A stretch of 37,501 bases of DNA from Nemertoderma westbladi (GCA_032718475.1 JAUCBJ010000898.1:1-37501); one strand, 5' to 3'. Positions 1 through 9,200 are shown, counted from the first letter of the stretch. Notes: generated by a model not told the origin, from the sequence alone. A program made the numbers and translations.

Positions 1-12
1 CTGTTATACTGT

Positions 13-176
13 ATATACAAATACTACTACAATTTTCGATTATTTAAAAACAACAAAATTTTATATATAATCATAAAATATTTATAATATAGTTGGATAT
101 ACAAATACTACTACAATTTTCGATTATTTAAAAACAACAAAATTTTATATATAATCATAAAATATTTATAATATAG
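13..176. repeat. 84-bp-period direct repeat (two identical 80-bp copies)
   Basis: Positions 13-92 and 97-176 carry the same 80 bases, offset by 84 bp, with TTGG between them. The unit is AT-rich and non-coding. Identity over the full 80 bp indicates a recent duplication or an assembly artefact. It lies just downstream (3') of the minus-strand ORF that ends at 214. Confidence 0.9.
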
Positions 177-213
177 AGGGAAAAGTTGGAATAGTCAAGA
201 ATCAATGATATTA

Positions 214-642
214 TCATAAATATTCAACATTATCCACTGATTCTTCAGGTTCGACAAAGGATTCTTTTGAAATCATTACAATAAAGAAAGACATAATTTC
301 GTAGGGGCTATGTCGATTTAGCCGTATTTCAAACTTTTCACCAGCTTCGTTGTATTGTGTAATAAAAATAAATCCTTCTATCATGGCTAATAGTAAGATG
401 CTGGTTAATTTTCCTCCCTCATGCTCAGCTTTCAGGTTGTAATCTAAAAGATGAATACTATTATCTGAAGCATCAATATCGATTGAGCTTAAAACTTTCC
501 TGGCTTTTTCAGAAAACTCAATTTTATATTTATCATCTCCCTGACGGTAAATTGTATAATCAATAACAATATAGGCTTGACCATCTTCTGCAAAAAATGA
601 ATGCCTTACCATTGGCATAACCATATTGGAATCAGAAGACAT
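214..642 (-). CDS. Unrecognised 142-aa protein, single-exon ORF
   Basis: I do not recognise this protein. It begins with a true ATG at 642 in an A-rich context and ends at 214. The composition looks protein-like: alternating hydrophobic and charged residues, an acidic N-terminal half and an acidic tail (residues about 129-142). A hydrophobic stretch around residues 81-93 (LTSILLLAMIEGF) is too short and too interrupted for a confident membrane helix and could be a buried helix. No signal peptide, cysteine pattern or catalytic motif is visible. No canonical AATAAA lies between the stop and the window edge on this strand, so transcript ends are unknown. It could be an intronless host gene, one exon of a larger gene, or a gene carried by an unrecognised mobile element. 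It is kept because its length and composition exceed the neighbouring random ORFs. Confidence 0.45.
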   Translation of the reverse strand: MSSDSNMVMPMVRHSFFAEDGQAYIVIDYTIYRQGDDKYKIEFSEKARKVLSSIDIDASDNSIHLLDYNLKAEHEGGKLTSILLLAMIEGFIFITQYNEAGEKFEIRLNRHSPYEIMSFFIVMISKESFVEPEESVDNVEYL

Positions 643-868
643 TATTTAATTTATTTTATTGTAAATCAAACAAACAAAGTAAAAACTTTTAAACTAAAAC
701 CATTACAAATGATTAATTGCGATTAAAGCAAGAGATTATATATAAGATATTTTCAAAAATAATACAGGTCTTAAACTGGGAAATAGCCTAAATTCGGTTT
801 ATTGATTGGTTGATTAGCCGGTGGGTAACTACTGTACAGTACAGTACAATTAAATAAAAAATTACGGT

Positions 869-1400
869 CAAGGTTGAGTAACTATGGAAATGTTCGTATA
901 CGTGTAGCTGGAAACGTGGCGGAATTTCAACACGTATCCTACTGCAGGACTGGTAGGCTGCTTGGTTGGTTGGATTGGTGACAGCCGTGATGGAGTTGGC
1001 AATCAATATAATATCTGCTGTAGTTGGTGGCCACGTTGTCAGCATATACAGTATACAGTGGTTGGTTGCGTGAATAGGAAATAACTATGGAAATGTTCGT
1101 ATACGTGTAGCCGGAAACGTGGTGGATTGGTAGGTTGCTTGGTTGAATGGATTGGTGACAGCCGTGGTGAGTTGGCGATCGATTCGATATAATAGGGTAG
1201 TGTGGGGCTAGCCACGCGATGAGAGGTTTGGGTACGCGAAGATGAATATGCTATGGTTGGTTGATGCAACGACACGAACCAATACTGACGGGAGGTAACA
1301 GCTGTAGGAGTAAGGAGGGCATCGCGAGGTTAGGCTACGCGTAGGTGATACGCAGCGATTGGCTGAAGGCAACGACGCGAATCAATATTGATGGTGACAG
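869..1400. repeat. Diverged tandem duplication, period about 203 bp
   Basis: A block starting TAACTATGGAAATGTTCGTA occurs at 879 and again at 1082. After each copy a second shared segment follows (GGATTGGTGACAGCCGTG near 971 and 1149). A shorter repeat (GCAACGACRCGAAYCAATAYTGA) occurs near 1265 and 1369. Open frames here come only from this repetitive DNA. No gene is supported. Confidence 0.75.
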
Positions 1401-1690
1401 ATGGTCATTAAACACCTCGATTTAGCACCGAAATTTGGCATTTTTAATAGCCCTCTGAGATCTGGCCCGTAGCCCAGGCTAGGGAGGAGTTAGCCGAGAA
1501 CTATGCTTCTCCTACTACTTATGTTGTTATCGTGTATAAGTGAAATTACAGGAAATAATGTTTGAGTTGAACTTTCCTGGGTAACTGTCCCGCAACGATT
1601 CTATAAACATCGCCGTATGTCTACTGCGATAGTCCGATAGTCTCAACTAATATGCAGTCAATCTCTAGATTTATATCTGCATATACGTGT
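1290..1690. other. Non-coding stretch
   Basis: Moderately GC sequence without a convincing ORF, RNA gene or mobile-element terminus. Its right end runs into the RTE-like relic. Confidence 0.5.
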
Positions 1691-1696
1691 AAGTTT

Positions 1697-1925
1697 GTTG
1701 GAAGACTTCTGCTACCTGGGATCATGGATCCCAGGATAGGTATAGGTATCCTTCGAATGCGTATATAGCAGCATTGAATGGGCTGTCCAGGATTTTGGAA
1801 TCACATGGAAAGCAAACTTAAGAATATTAAGATCCGATTATTTAGAGCAGGAGTAGTACCAGTGTAGTGTAGTCTACTCCTATGGGACTCCGTCTGGGTT
1901 CTAGATGTTGAGGATACCTAATCTC
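1697..1925 (+). pseudogene. Relic of RTE-like reverse transcriptase (thumb/C-terminal part)
   Basis: Conceptual translation across several stops and frameshifts gives DFCYLGSWI, then a decayed stretch, then IRLFRAGVVP, then LLLWDS. These line up in order with DFCYLGSWI ... VRLFRAAVVPVLLYGS in the intact ORF of LINE F (35562 to the window end) and with the matching part of LINE E. This is the segment just after the RT palm. It has no open frame of useful length, so it is a dead copy of the same family. The 2880-3045 fragment may be the 3' end of the same insertion. Confidence 0.7.
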
Positions 1926-2080
1926 TGTAGCGAGTGGTTGTTAAAAACGGCCAAGTACGGTAGCGTAGGGTTGAGCACAGTGGAAGCATAAGATGGTATT
2001 GACAGATGGGAGGCCATGAGGAGATAAATAAAAGGTATAAAAGGTATCAGATAGTATTTCCAGGTCTATCTTTTACCTGA

Positions 2081-2497
2081 GCCGCTAGCTGAATGGTTAG
2101 AGCGTCAGACTTCCAACCCATCATTTGATGGGTTGGAAGACGGTCATCAGTTCGATCCCATCTGGGCGTCATTGCCGACTTTGCAAAAACTGTGCCCAAC
2201 AAAAACTTATAAATCTCTGGATGGCACTTCTACAAGAATGCTAAGAATCCTACCCGACACGGGAGAAGAAGCATGGTAGACAACCCATTACTTTCTTGCG
2301 ACGCGAACTTTCGATGAATAACTTACACATGCACACACCCCGAAACTTTGATAGGACTCGGTCAACTGCGTTTGCAACCTAGTCTGATTCTGGAATGACT
2401 TATCCTCCCATAAGATCATCTCCAGACTCCAGAACCGATTCCTAATTCCTTCGAAATTACCTTGGTATGGAACTGTTAATTATGAATGAATGAATAT
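2081..2497 (+). mobile_element. tRNA-derived SINE (head 2083-2168) with LINE-like tail
   Basis: The head has a pol III A-box (TAGCTGAATGGTTAGAGCG, about 2086-2104) and a B-box (AGTTCGATCC, 2149-2158), arranged as in a tRNA. The anticodon arm reads ACTTCC, suggesting a tRNA-Gly-like ancestor, but it has become a perfect inverted repeat with 14-bp arms (2110-2123 and 2126-2139) and a TT loop. The body runs to a (TGAA)n/A-rich tail at about 2482-2503, typical of a retroposed element. The altered anticodon arm and lack of a closed acceptor stem argue against a functional tRNA gene. Confidence 0.65.
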
Positions 2498-2879
2498 AAA
2501 AAAATGCGGACTGCAGTACTGTTTCTGGTAACATGAAAGTTTATTTTATATGATAGGGCAAAGGTGGGGCAACATATCTAACGGACGAACTAATATGAAT
2601 ATTAGTCTGTGTCGCTGTCGCTAGTTGGCTGGGCGCTACAAAAATGTGCCATTTTTAAGATACAGTAAATTAATTGTAAAATGTAATAACTAATTATTTC
2701 AAAACGATTGTATGATACTTTTGTGCATAGTTAAAATGAAGTTGTTAAAGTCGGAACAAAATATTCCAGATATTTTTAATTGTTCTCAGTTTACGAAAAT
2801 TTTAATAACTCGAAAATAGCTAACTGTACTTCTAAGCCGTTTCCAGATTTCAGGTTTTCACTACAGGGGGGCAATTTCG

Positions 2880-3045
2880 ACTGGGACACCGGCTATAACA
2901 TACGGTATATAGACCAGCTTGAAAGGCATAGGCCTACTGGATTTGAGAGAAACAAATTGCGACACCAATGGAGAATCGCGAAGCTTTTAAAAAAAGGATC
3001 TAATTTCTACTGCCTGAGTTCGCTAGACCTAGTAGTAGTTTAGTA
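2880..3045 (+). pseudogene. 3'-terminal fragment of RTE-like LINE
   Basis: The translation contains TPAITY followed, after a small frameshift, by YIDQLER. This matches GRPAITYIDQLERDTEL near the C-terminus of LINE E (about 26556-26610). The nucleotide 3' end, GAGTTCGCTAGACCTAGTAGTAG, also matches the LINE E terminus (GAGTTTGCTCGACCTAGTAG at about 26645), so the family's 3' end is preserved. Confidence 0.75.
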
Positions 3046-3112
3046 TAAGTGCCGGGAAATATGATATGGTGACCCACTCCCTGAAAGGTGGGATGGAGGG
3101 ACATGACGCACA

Positions 3113-3148
3113 ACCCCCCCCCCCCCCCCCCTGGCTGCGCCACTGGTC
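3113..3148 (-). other. Poly(C) tract with possible DNA-transposon terminus
   Basis: Eighteen C residues (3114-3131) are followed by CTGGCTGCGCCACTGG. Read on the minus strand this is CCAGTGGCGCAGCCAGG plus a G run. Termini of the form CAGTGGCG...GGGG are common in some DNA-transposon families. I could not find the matching second end, so the element assignment is tentative. Confidence 0.3.
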
Positions 3149-3149
3149 C

Positions 3150-4450
3150 TGCAACATTTATATAAAGATCAACTATACTTGAATATAACTTGGAGTTTGG
3201 ATATATCTTATCTTAGTTATATTAATTAATTATCAACCTAATTAAAAGGGTTAATAAGTTTTGTAATAATTAGTTTTATTCGTATCCTACAGTAAGATCT
3301 AATATTCTAGACATTAACATAAATGTACATTTTCTGATTTCTCAGTAAATGAGTAAACTGTATAATCTTGAATTTAAAAGCTACAAATTACCAGATATAA
3401 CTTTTGGCGAGTAATCATGTCACTCAACTCAAACAGCAGTCACGATGTATTTTACGATATACACAAATGCAATATAAACGTTATGGATATACGGCCCACC
3501 AGAGATCCCGAAACCAGGTTTCGAGATGAAGAAAAACAGATTTAGAAACCTGACAAGGCCGTGGGAAACGGAACCGAAATGGTCGCCGAGCGTATTCAGA
3601 ACATTCTTTGAGACTAAGAATTTTTAATAGCTACTTTTTTCTAGCTACTCTCATAATAAAAATACTTGTACTGGAACAATATAGAACATAAATAATATAT
3701 ATAAATATATATGTAATATATATCGCGTTCTAGAACTCGCCATTGTTGCCATAGTAACAATGATTAAAGGTTTAAAAAGTGTAGTGCTATACGGAACTCT
3801 AGCCCATTTGTTCACTTTAGAGTGCCTCCCACCATTTATTTTAGATTTGCTTTCTACTATTTGTTCTTTTTTCTTATAAATATTCTATGTCGTGGTGGAA
3901 AATCGTCACTACAAACACTGAATTGTTCTGATTTCAACATAAACTGTATATTAATATTCATACTGTATGATCATTTATGATCAGTTCAAGCTAAAACTTG
4001 GCAGATGTACAAGAACATAGGCTGCGTCGTTAATGGTACGCTTATTAGTCTGTAGTCTCCCACTAGAGGGCGAAACGTCTGTAAGTGAAAACTTCTGCCA
4101 TTTCGTCTGATATCTTGATATCTGGCACATTTTTTTTCTATTTGTCTCAATTTTACGAGGGTTTAACCCTTCTGCAATTATGCAGTTTATGCTAGAGGGT
4201 AAAATTGTTCAGGGGGAGATATTATGTTTACATGTTATTTATAGGCCTAACCCTTTCGAGTTTATACTTAGTATAAAGTATTAGTAAATTTATCTCACGT
4301 GCTGCGCGAAGGTGCCACTTCGTACTGAAAGTATCCCTGGTGGTAAATTAAGTAATATAATTTAACGGCAGAAAATTAATTCAATGGTAACGAAAATTTG
4401 TATTTAATTATATTTTTGAATCTAATACAGTATTTTCAATAACGATTTGG
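3150..4450. other. AT-rich non-coding region
   Basis: No ORF or RNA gene is supported. It holds AT microsatellite-like sequence around 3690-3725 and a short perfect inverted repeat near 3509-3523 (CGAAACC/GGTTTCG). Confidence 0.5.
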
Positions 4451-4451
4451 T

Positions 4452-4935
4452 TGGTGCACCAATTACAAACTTGTAACAAGTTAGGCACGGGATCGACCAA
4501 TTACAAACTTGTAACACGAGTGGGGCATTCGTGCCGCAGAAGCTGCAAGCCATCTTAGCGAACAATTATAATTATATGGCTAGTTATATATTGGCTTCCG
4601 ACACACACACACACTGACACACACACAGACTTTTAGAAAACGGCCATAGTACAATTATGACAGTTCGCTGATGGCTCGCAGTTTTGACTCGCCCCACAAG
4701 TCAGGCACGGGATCCACCAATTACAACTTGTAATAAGTTTAGGCTCGGATCGGCCAATTACAAACTTGTAATAAGTTAGGCACGGGATCGGCCAATTACA
4801 AACTTGTAACAAGTTAGGCACGGGATCGACCAATTACAAACTTGTAACAAGTTAGGCACTGGATCGAACCCGCAACACCCCAGCTGGAAATAATGGGAAT
4901 GACTACTCTTCCGCATCTTGCTGGTGTGATGGTCT
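4452..4935 (-). mobile_element. tRNA-like SINE head followed by 38-bp tandem array
   Basis: On the minus strand a pol III-like A-box (CAGCAAGATGCGGAAGAG, about 4906-4923) and a clear B-box (GGGTTCGATCC, 4861-4871) form a tRNA-like head. Immediately 3' on that strand comes a tandem array of 38-bp units: 4823-4860, 4785-4822, 4747-4784, and a 37-bp unit 4710-4746. Two further copies lie at about 4452-4518 beyond a unique segment. Each unit includes a degenerate B-box (GGTCGATCC or GGCCGATCC) and the inverted repeat TTACAA/TTGTAA. The array appears to have grown by duplication of the B-box end of the SINE. Confidence 0.6.
4599..4628. repeat. (CA)n microsatellite
   Basis: Imperfect run of ACACAC units interrupted by TGAC, located between the two blocks of the 38-bp array. 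Confidence 0.8.
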
Positions 4936-5123
4936 GTCCATCATTCCGTCTGTACAGTATCTATGACTGCGCGGTATGGTGCGGTGTCAGTAATATTTTG
5001 ATGGCTTGCGAGTGACAAAGAGAAAAGCCAAATTTTTAGCCCACTTATAATTATGCCAGTTTCTGTAGATTTTAGATTTAATATACTGTATGTATAGATC
5101 CGCTAAATACAGTATATGAGTAA

Positions 5124-6301
5124 ATGATTAAATGTTACCAAAATAAAATAAAATTACTATCCAAAAACTTCGATAAAAAACAAAATAAAATGATAAAAAA
5201 AATAAAAATTGGGCACCAAGGCCGATCAGAATTCCGGAAAAAACGGCGTATAATTATTGCACTGGTTGTATTTGTGTTAGTGGCGATTGCAGCTGGTTTA
5301 ACAGGGTGGCTTCTGGGAAATCCTATCAAGGAGAATAGATTGGGGATACCAACATCGACAGTCCCAAATACTACCGGCATTGGAACTACTGGTTGGGAAG
5401 GAAACACTGGGAGTACAACTAGTTCTGAGTTAGCCACCACCGAGAGTACAGCTAGTACTGAGTTATCCACCACCGAGAGTTGGCCTACAGCTAGTACTGA
5501 GTTATCCTCCACCGAGAGTACAGCTAGTACTGAGTTATCCTCCACCGAGAGTACAGCTAGTACTGAGTTATCCACCACCGAGAGTACAGCTAGTACTGAG
5601 TTATCCACCACCGAGAGTACAGCTAGTACTGAGTTATCCACCACCGACACCGACATTACTATTGTCTCTACAGCAGTCACTTCAACAACAATCTCCATAG
5701 AGGACAAGTTTTATCACTCGTTTATTGAATGCATTGAGCTACAATGTGATCCCTACGCTCATTCCGATGTATGCGAAAAGGCTACACAATCCGGGACCCA
5801 ATATACCGTCGATACAGCTGATCCCATTAGTCCATCTACCGACGGCAATCAACTGAGATGCGACGGTGGCTGGATTATATTCTATAGTCGCATCGATAAC
5901 GTCATTGGCATCTGGGAAGACGTTACTTCTAATACTGTAGGTACGGCGGATTCGGAGATCCAAACGGATCTTACTTCCTAGGTGGTTTGACTAATATCCT
6001 TCGGCTGACTTACGGGAAGGATTGTTACGTAAAGGTCGACTTGGGTAACTCGACGAGACTCTATATTAACTTTACTATAGGGGGTAGTCCTTATTATAGC
6101 CTAAAGATAGCAAATTATGCCAATTCAGGTACTACTGGGACCGCTGCTACCGGTGTATTGGATAATGGAACATACGATCTAACGGTCCTGGATAACAAGA
6201 AGTTTGACTTCAGTAATGTATGTTGGACTAGTGGAACTCATCCAAATGAATGGGAACTGCAGAGGAAAACATTAGAGATGAAACTTAAATGCAAGTCGTG
6301 A
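5124..6301 (+). pseudogene. Fibrinogen-related type II membrane protein with Ser/Thr repeat stalk; reading frame broken
   Basis: Frame 1 (5124-5981) starts at an ATG and encodes a basic cytoplasmic segment (residues 1-42, ending KKRR), one hydrophobic helix (about 43-65), a Ser/Thr-rich stalk (about 76-192) with an 11-residue repeat TASTELSTTES, and the start of a fibrinogen-related domain from about residue 205. That domain shows SGTQYTVD and CDGGWIIFYSRID, which match the family's SGxYxID and CDxxxGGWTVxQRRxDGS signatures. Positive charges before a single helix predict type II topology, the layout of FIBCD1-like receptors. The domain continues in another frame (about 5942-6301) as GFGDPNGSYFLGG, then LTNILRLTY, to a C-terminal TLEMKLKC. 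This fits the family's GFGxxxGEFWLGLDxIHxLT and ...EMKxxP. A TAA at 5930-5932 closes the second frame upstream, so one small indel between about 5930 and 5942 separates the parts. It may be a pseudogene, a null allele or a sequencing error. No intron is visible. It is inferred to be a cell-surface recognition protein. Confidence 0.75.
5415..5650 (+). repeat. 33-bp coding repeat (Ser/Thr stalk), about 7 units
   Basis: Units at 5415-5447, 5448-5480, 5487-5519, 5520-5552, 5553-5585, 5586-5618 and a partial unit from 5619. They encode TASTELS(T/S)TES. Six extra bases (5481-5486) between units 2 and 3 keep the frame. Units are nearly identical, pointing to recent expansion or homogenisation. All Ser/Thr positions are potential O-glycosylation sites. 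Confidence 0.95.
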
Positions 6302-6455
6302 CGAACCTATAACTGTACCGTAGCCCGTAGCATTAGGTTGCTGATTGTGTTTCTGTAACAAACCAATATAATAGTCAACATATAGTAAGCAACAATAATA
6401 GAAACAGAAATACAGTAGTTAGACCAACATGTTTTAATAATATCCTCTGAGTTAC

Positions 6456-6461
6456 AATAAA
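6456..6461 (+). terminator. Candidate polyadenylation signal of the fibrinogen-related gene
   Basis: AATAAA about 155 bases after the stop at 6299-6301. Position and match are reasonable, but there is no transcript evidence. Confidence 0.4.
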
Positions 6462-6559
6462 CAAATGAACGGCACTGCCGTAGGTCGTGTGGCCTCCGTT
6501 GGGAACGTCGGTTCCAGGAACCGCGGTTGGAAACCCATAAAGGATAGATGGAACCCATA

Positions 6560-6727
6560 GACCCAACAGGTATCCCATGGGTTACATACAACCAGTAGAC
6601 CCAACGGGTAACCTATGGGTTACAACCAAACCATTGACCCAACAGATAACCCATGGTTTATATACAACCCGTAGACCCAACGGGTAACCCATGGGTTACA
6701 TCCAACCCGTAGACCCGACGGCTAACC
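6560..6727. repeat. 38-bp minisatellite with palindromic core
   Basis: Five starts of GACCC(A/G)AC are spaced exactly 38 bp apart (6560, 6598, 6636, 6674, 6712). The unit contains CAACGGGTAACCCATGGGTTAC, in which AACCCATGGGTT is a perfect palindrome. About 4.4 copies are present, and flanking sequence (6530-6559) looks like an older diverged unit. Short open frames across it are artefacts. Confidence 0.9.
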
Positions 6728-7138
6728 CACAGACATCACTTTTGAAGTTGTCGGGGTGGGTTGATATAAAGGTTTCCATTAGGGGTTTTTCATTTACTAA
6801 ATTCAGGACTAATGTTGAGGAGGCAGATTTATGGAGACAGATCATTCTTTTTATATGTTGCATTTTAATTTTGTCGAGTTCCTTGAGGTTATTTAGTGTG
6901 AGATATTGACCAATACTTGTTGAGGTAAAGTGGTGCTGGGGCTATCTTCATATTGAAAAGTTTTAGTCCGGTTTCGATGGAAAGTAGAGGTAACTTACTT
7001 AGGGATCCAATTATTGAGAAAGCGGAAGATTTCTTTTGTTGGATATGTTCGGAGAAACATAGGGAAGGATGTAGAGTTAAACCTAAATATTCGTAACGAT
7101 TTGTTATAATGAGGGGGGTTCCATTGTATGTAAAATTA

Positions 7139-7918
7139 TCAGCGGCCAGTTTTACGAAATTTCATTATTTTTGTTTTCTTGATGTTTACATTCATACCAT
7201 TTAGGATACACCAGTCGTGTAGAATATCTAGGGCATGTTGGAGGTCGGCTCGATCAGTTGAGTATAAGACCAGGTCATCCGCATAGAAAATGAGCTTTAT
7301 TAGATTACATACATTTAGAATTGTGTGGGCAAGGTTGGTAATGAATATAAGGAAGCAGGTTGGTGAGATACAGTCTCCTTGGAGGATTCCGCGGAGCTGC
7401 TTAATAGCGTTGGTTAAACGAAGGCCGTCGTAGGTCTTCCCACGGATTCTGAGTTGGTATATCTTGTAAAGGAGGACCCTACTGACGACGTCGAAAGCCT
7501 TACAGAAGTCGACGAACGCGGCGCACAGGACACGCTTTCCGTTTACCAGGGTTTGAAATGCCGCCCAGATATCGGGTAGGAGCTGATCCACGGCCTGGCG
7601 GGTGGATCTCCCAGGTAGAAAGCCAAATTGAAAATTGGGTATAAGATGAATTATATTTCGAATGACACGTTTGTATATCATGGCAGTGAGGATCTTAAGT
7701 AGAACGGATATAAGGGCTATTCCTCTATAATTGTTGGGGTCATTGACCTCGCCTTTGTGCTTATATAATATTGAGATTATACTTTGCTTCCAGAGTGATG
7801 GTATCTTACCTAGGTTAAGACAGGCATTGAATATGAGAACCATAAACGGTATAACACGTGACATAACATGTGTGGGCCGCACATTTTGAATGTTCGTAGA
7901 GTAGACGATCTGGGCCAC
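7139..7918 (-). pseudogene. LINE A reverse transcriptase
   Basis: A 259-residue open segment carries RT motifs in order: PNNYRGIALISVLLKI (finger), FQFGFLPGRSTRQAVDQL, CAAFVDFCKAFDVVSR (first catalytic Asp), GILQGDCISPTCF, LIFYADDLVLYS (YADD, about 7274-7285) and MNVNIKKTKIM. The catalytic aspartates are present, but flanking frames are broken. Homology continues below 7139 (YLGLTLHPSLCFSEHIQ, then SIIGSLSKLPLLS) to about 6780 through further stops. It is therefore a dead ORF2. Confidence 0.85.
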
Positions 7919-7919
7919 A

Positions 7920-8415
7920 GGTTTTGTTATTTTTGGAGCCAGTTACAGATTGTATAACTTCGTCAGGAGTAATGGGATCATTGTACCACTCGGTTGAGTT
8001 TCTCTCGGCATTGGAGGAGACTGGGATTATTTGGCAGTTGGGGGGAATGTTTGGGGTCCCAACTAAGTTGGTAAAGTGAAGTTCGAGACGTGAAGCATCG
8101 ATTGGGGCGATTGAGGATTTCTCCTCCTCTCGAAATAGGAGCCACGGTTTTGTTTACGATTTACTGAGTTTCTCTAGGAGAGACTGCTCTTCGAATTTCT
8201 CACGTTTTGTTTTTAGTAGTTCCTTGTAGCGTTTTCTGAGGACCCAATATTGTTGGTTGCTGGTGGTTGATTCTTTGTGGTTCCGCATTGCTGATAACAG
8301 GGATTGTTTGGTCTGACGACACTCTGAGTCGAACCAAGGCTTGCCGGGGTAATTATTATATTTCTTGTGGTTGGAGCAGTCGATTAGGGTTTCCGACAGC
8401 AGGGTGGAGGCGGAG
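7920..8415 (-). pseudogene. LINE A endonuclease-RT linker
   Basis: Translation across one in-frame stop gives KPWFDSECRQTK, YWVLRKRYKELLK, ITPDEVIQSVTGSKNNK and CGPDRLLYEH. These are the typical linker and RT-0/finger motifs of LINE ORF2 proteins. It connects the endonuclease and RT pieces and shows that LINE A is one continuous element. Confidence 0.65.
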
Positions 8416-9200
8416 TTAATATCGTGTTGTCATAGTGCATTTGTAATTCGGCCTGAGAGGATGTTTGGGTGGGACTGAAGTTTGCGTAACTAGGTTGACT
8501 TTTCGACCTGGTAGTGGGGGGCGGGTGTCAATGTGGATGAAAGGCTCGGGGATTTCAATTGTAGCAGACACTCGCAGGTGTTTTCGTGTGGGGTTATTCA
8601 TGATCGTAATAGTGCTTGTCCAATTAGGATTATGTGATCTAACAAAGATCAGATCGATGCAGCTTTTGCCTTGCGGAGAGATATGTGTCGGAATGGTTGG
8701 GTCATTTAAGAGTAGGAAACCTAGGTTGCTCAGGTAGTCGCTAAGTTTCGAACCTCGGACCCCAGAGTCGATGCGACAATTGAAGTCACCCCCGATAATA
8801 ATAGTTTTATTGGGGTCAGTGTGTGTGAGTGCGCTGGCGATCGTTAGGATAACATCCTCCATCGCATTCATTGGGTTGAGGTAGAAAACGAGGATATTCG
8901 CTGAATGTGTATCGACAATCATAAATTCATTTTCTGTTTTTATCTGAGACGGGTTTAGCATGGGTTTTGCATAAGATAACTAGTCCCTCGGAGGGGCGCC
9001 CTCTGAGTTGGTTGTTTGCTGATTGGATAAATGAGTAGAAGTTGTTTATTGTATGTAGGGTAGATTTTGTGTAAAACGTTTCAGTTAGCAGAAGGATGTC
9101 ATCGTTACAGGGGAACTCAGCTTTGGGGAGATGGGCCAATAGATATTGCAGACCCACTACATTCCAAATTGAGATGGTAACCGACTGGGGACGATTTACT
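8416..9200 (-). pseudogene. LINE A endonuclease (EEP/AP-type), broken
   Basis: The N-terminal strand reads SIWNVVGLQ (about 9165-9195), matching the family's xxWNVNGL, followed by DDILLLTETF carrying the conserved Glu. Another frame (8961-8416) supplies IIIGGDFNCRID (the GDFN catalytic motif) and CIDLIFVR. The usual terminal SDH is replaced by RKHLRV, so the catalytic His context is altered. The two halves are in different frames near 8940. The enzyme nicks target DNA during target-primed reverse transcription; this copy is not functional. Confidence 0.75.

Noticed and set aside
788-1275. Two minus-strand ORFs
   Set aside because: They arise from the 203-bp tandem duplication and share its repeats; no domain is visible.
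2083-2168. Functional tRNA gene
   Set aside because: The anticodon arm is a long palindrome and no acceptor stem closes; it fits a SINE head better. The same logic applies to 27409-27475 and the two copies near 28.3 and 28.7 kb.
4710-4860. Possible CRISPR array
   Set aside because: The units are directly contiguous with no unique spacers, and the context is eukaryotic.
5135-5707. Long antisense ORF with LSVVDNSVLAV repeats
   Set aside because: It is the reverse reading of the Ser/Thr stalk; the 33-bp repeat lacks stops in this frame by chance.
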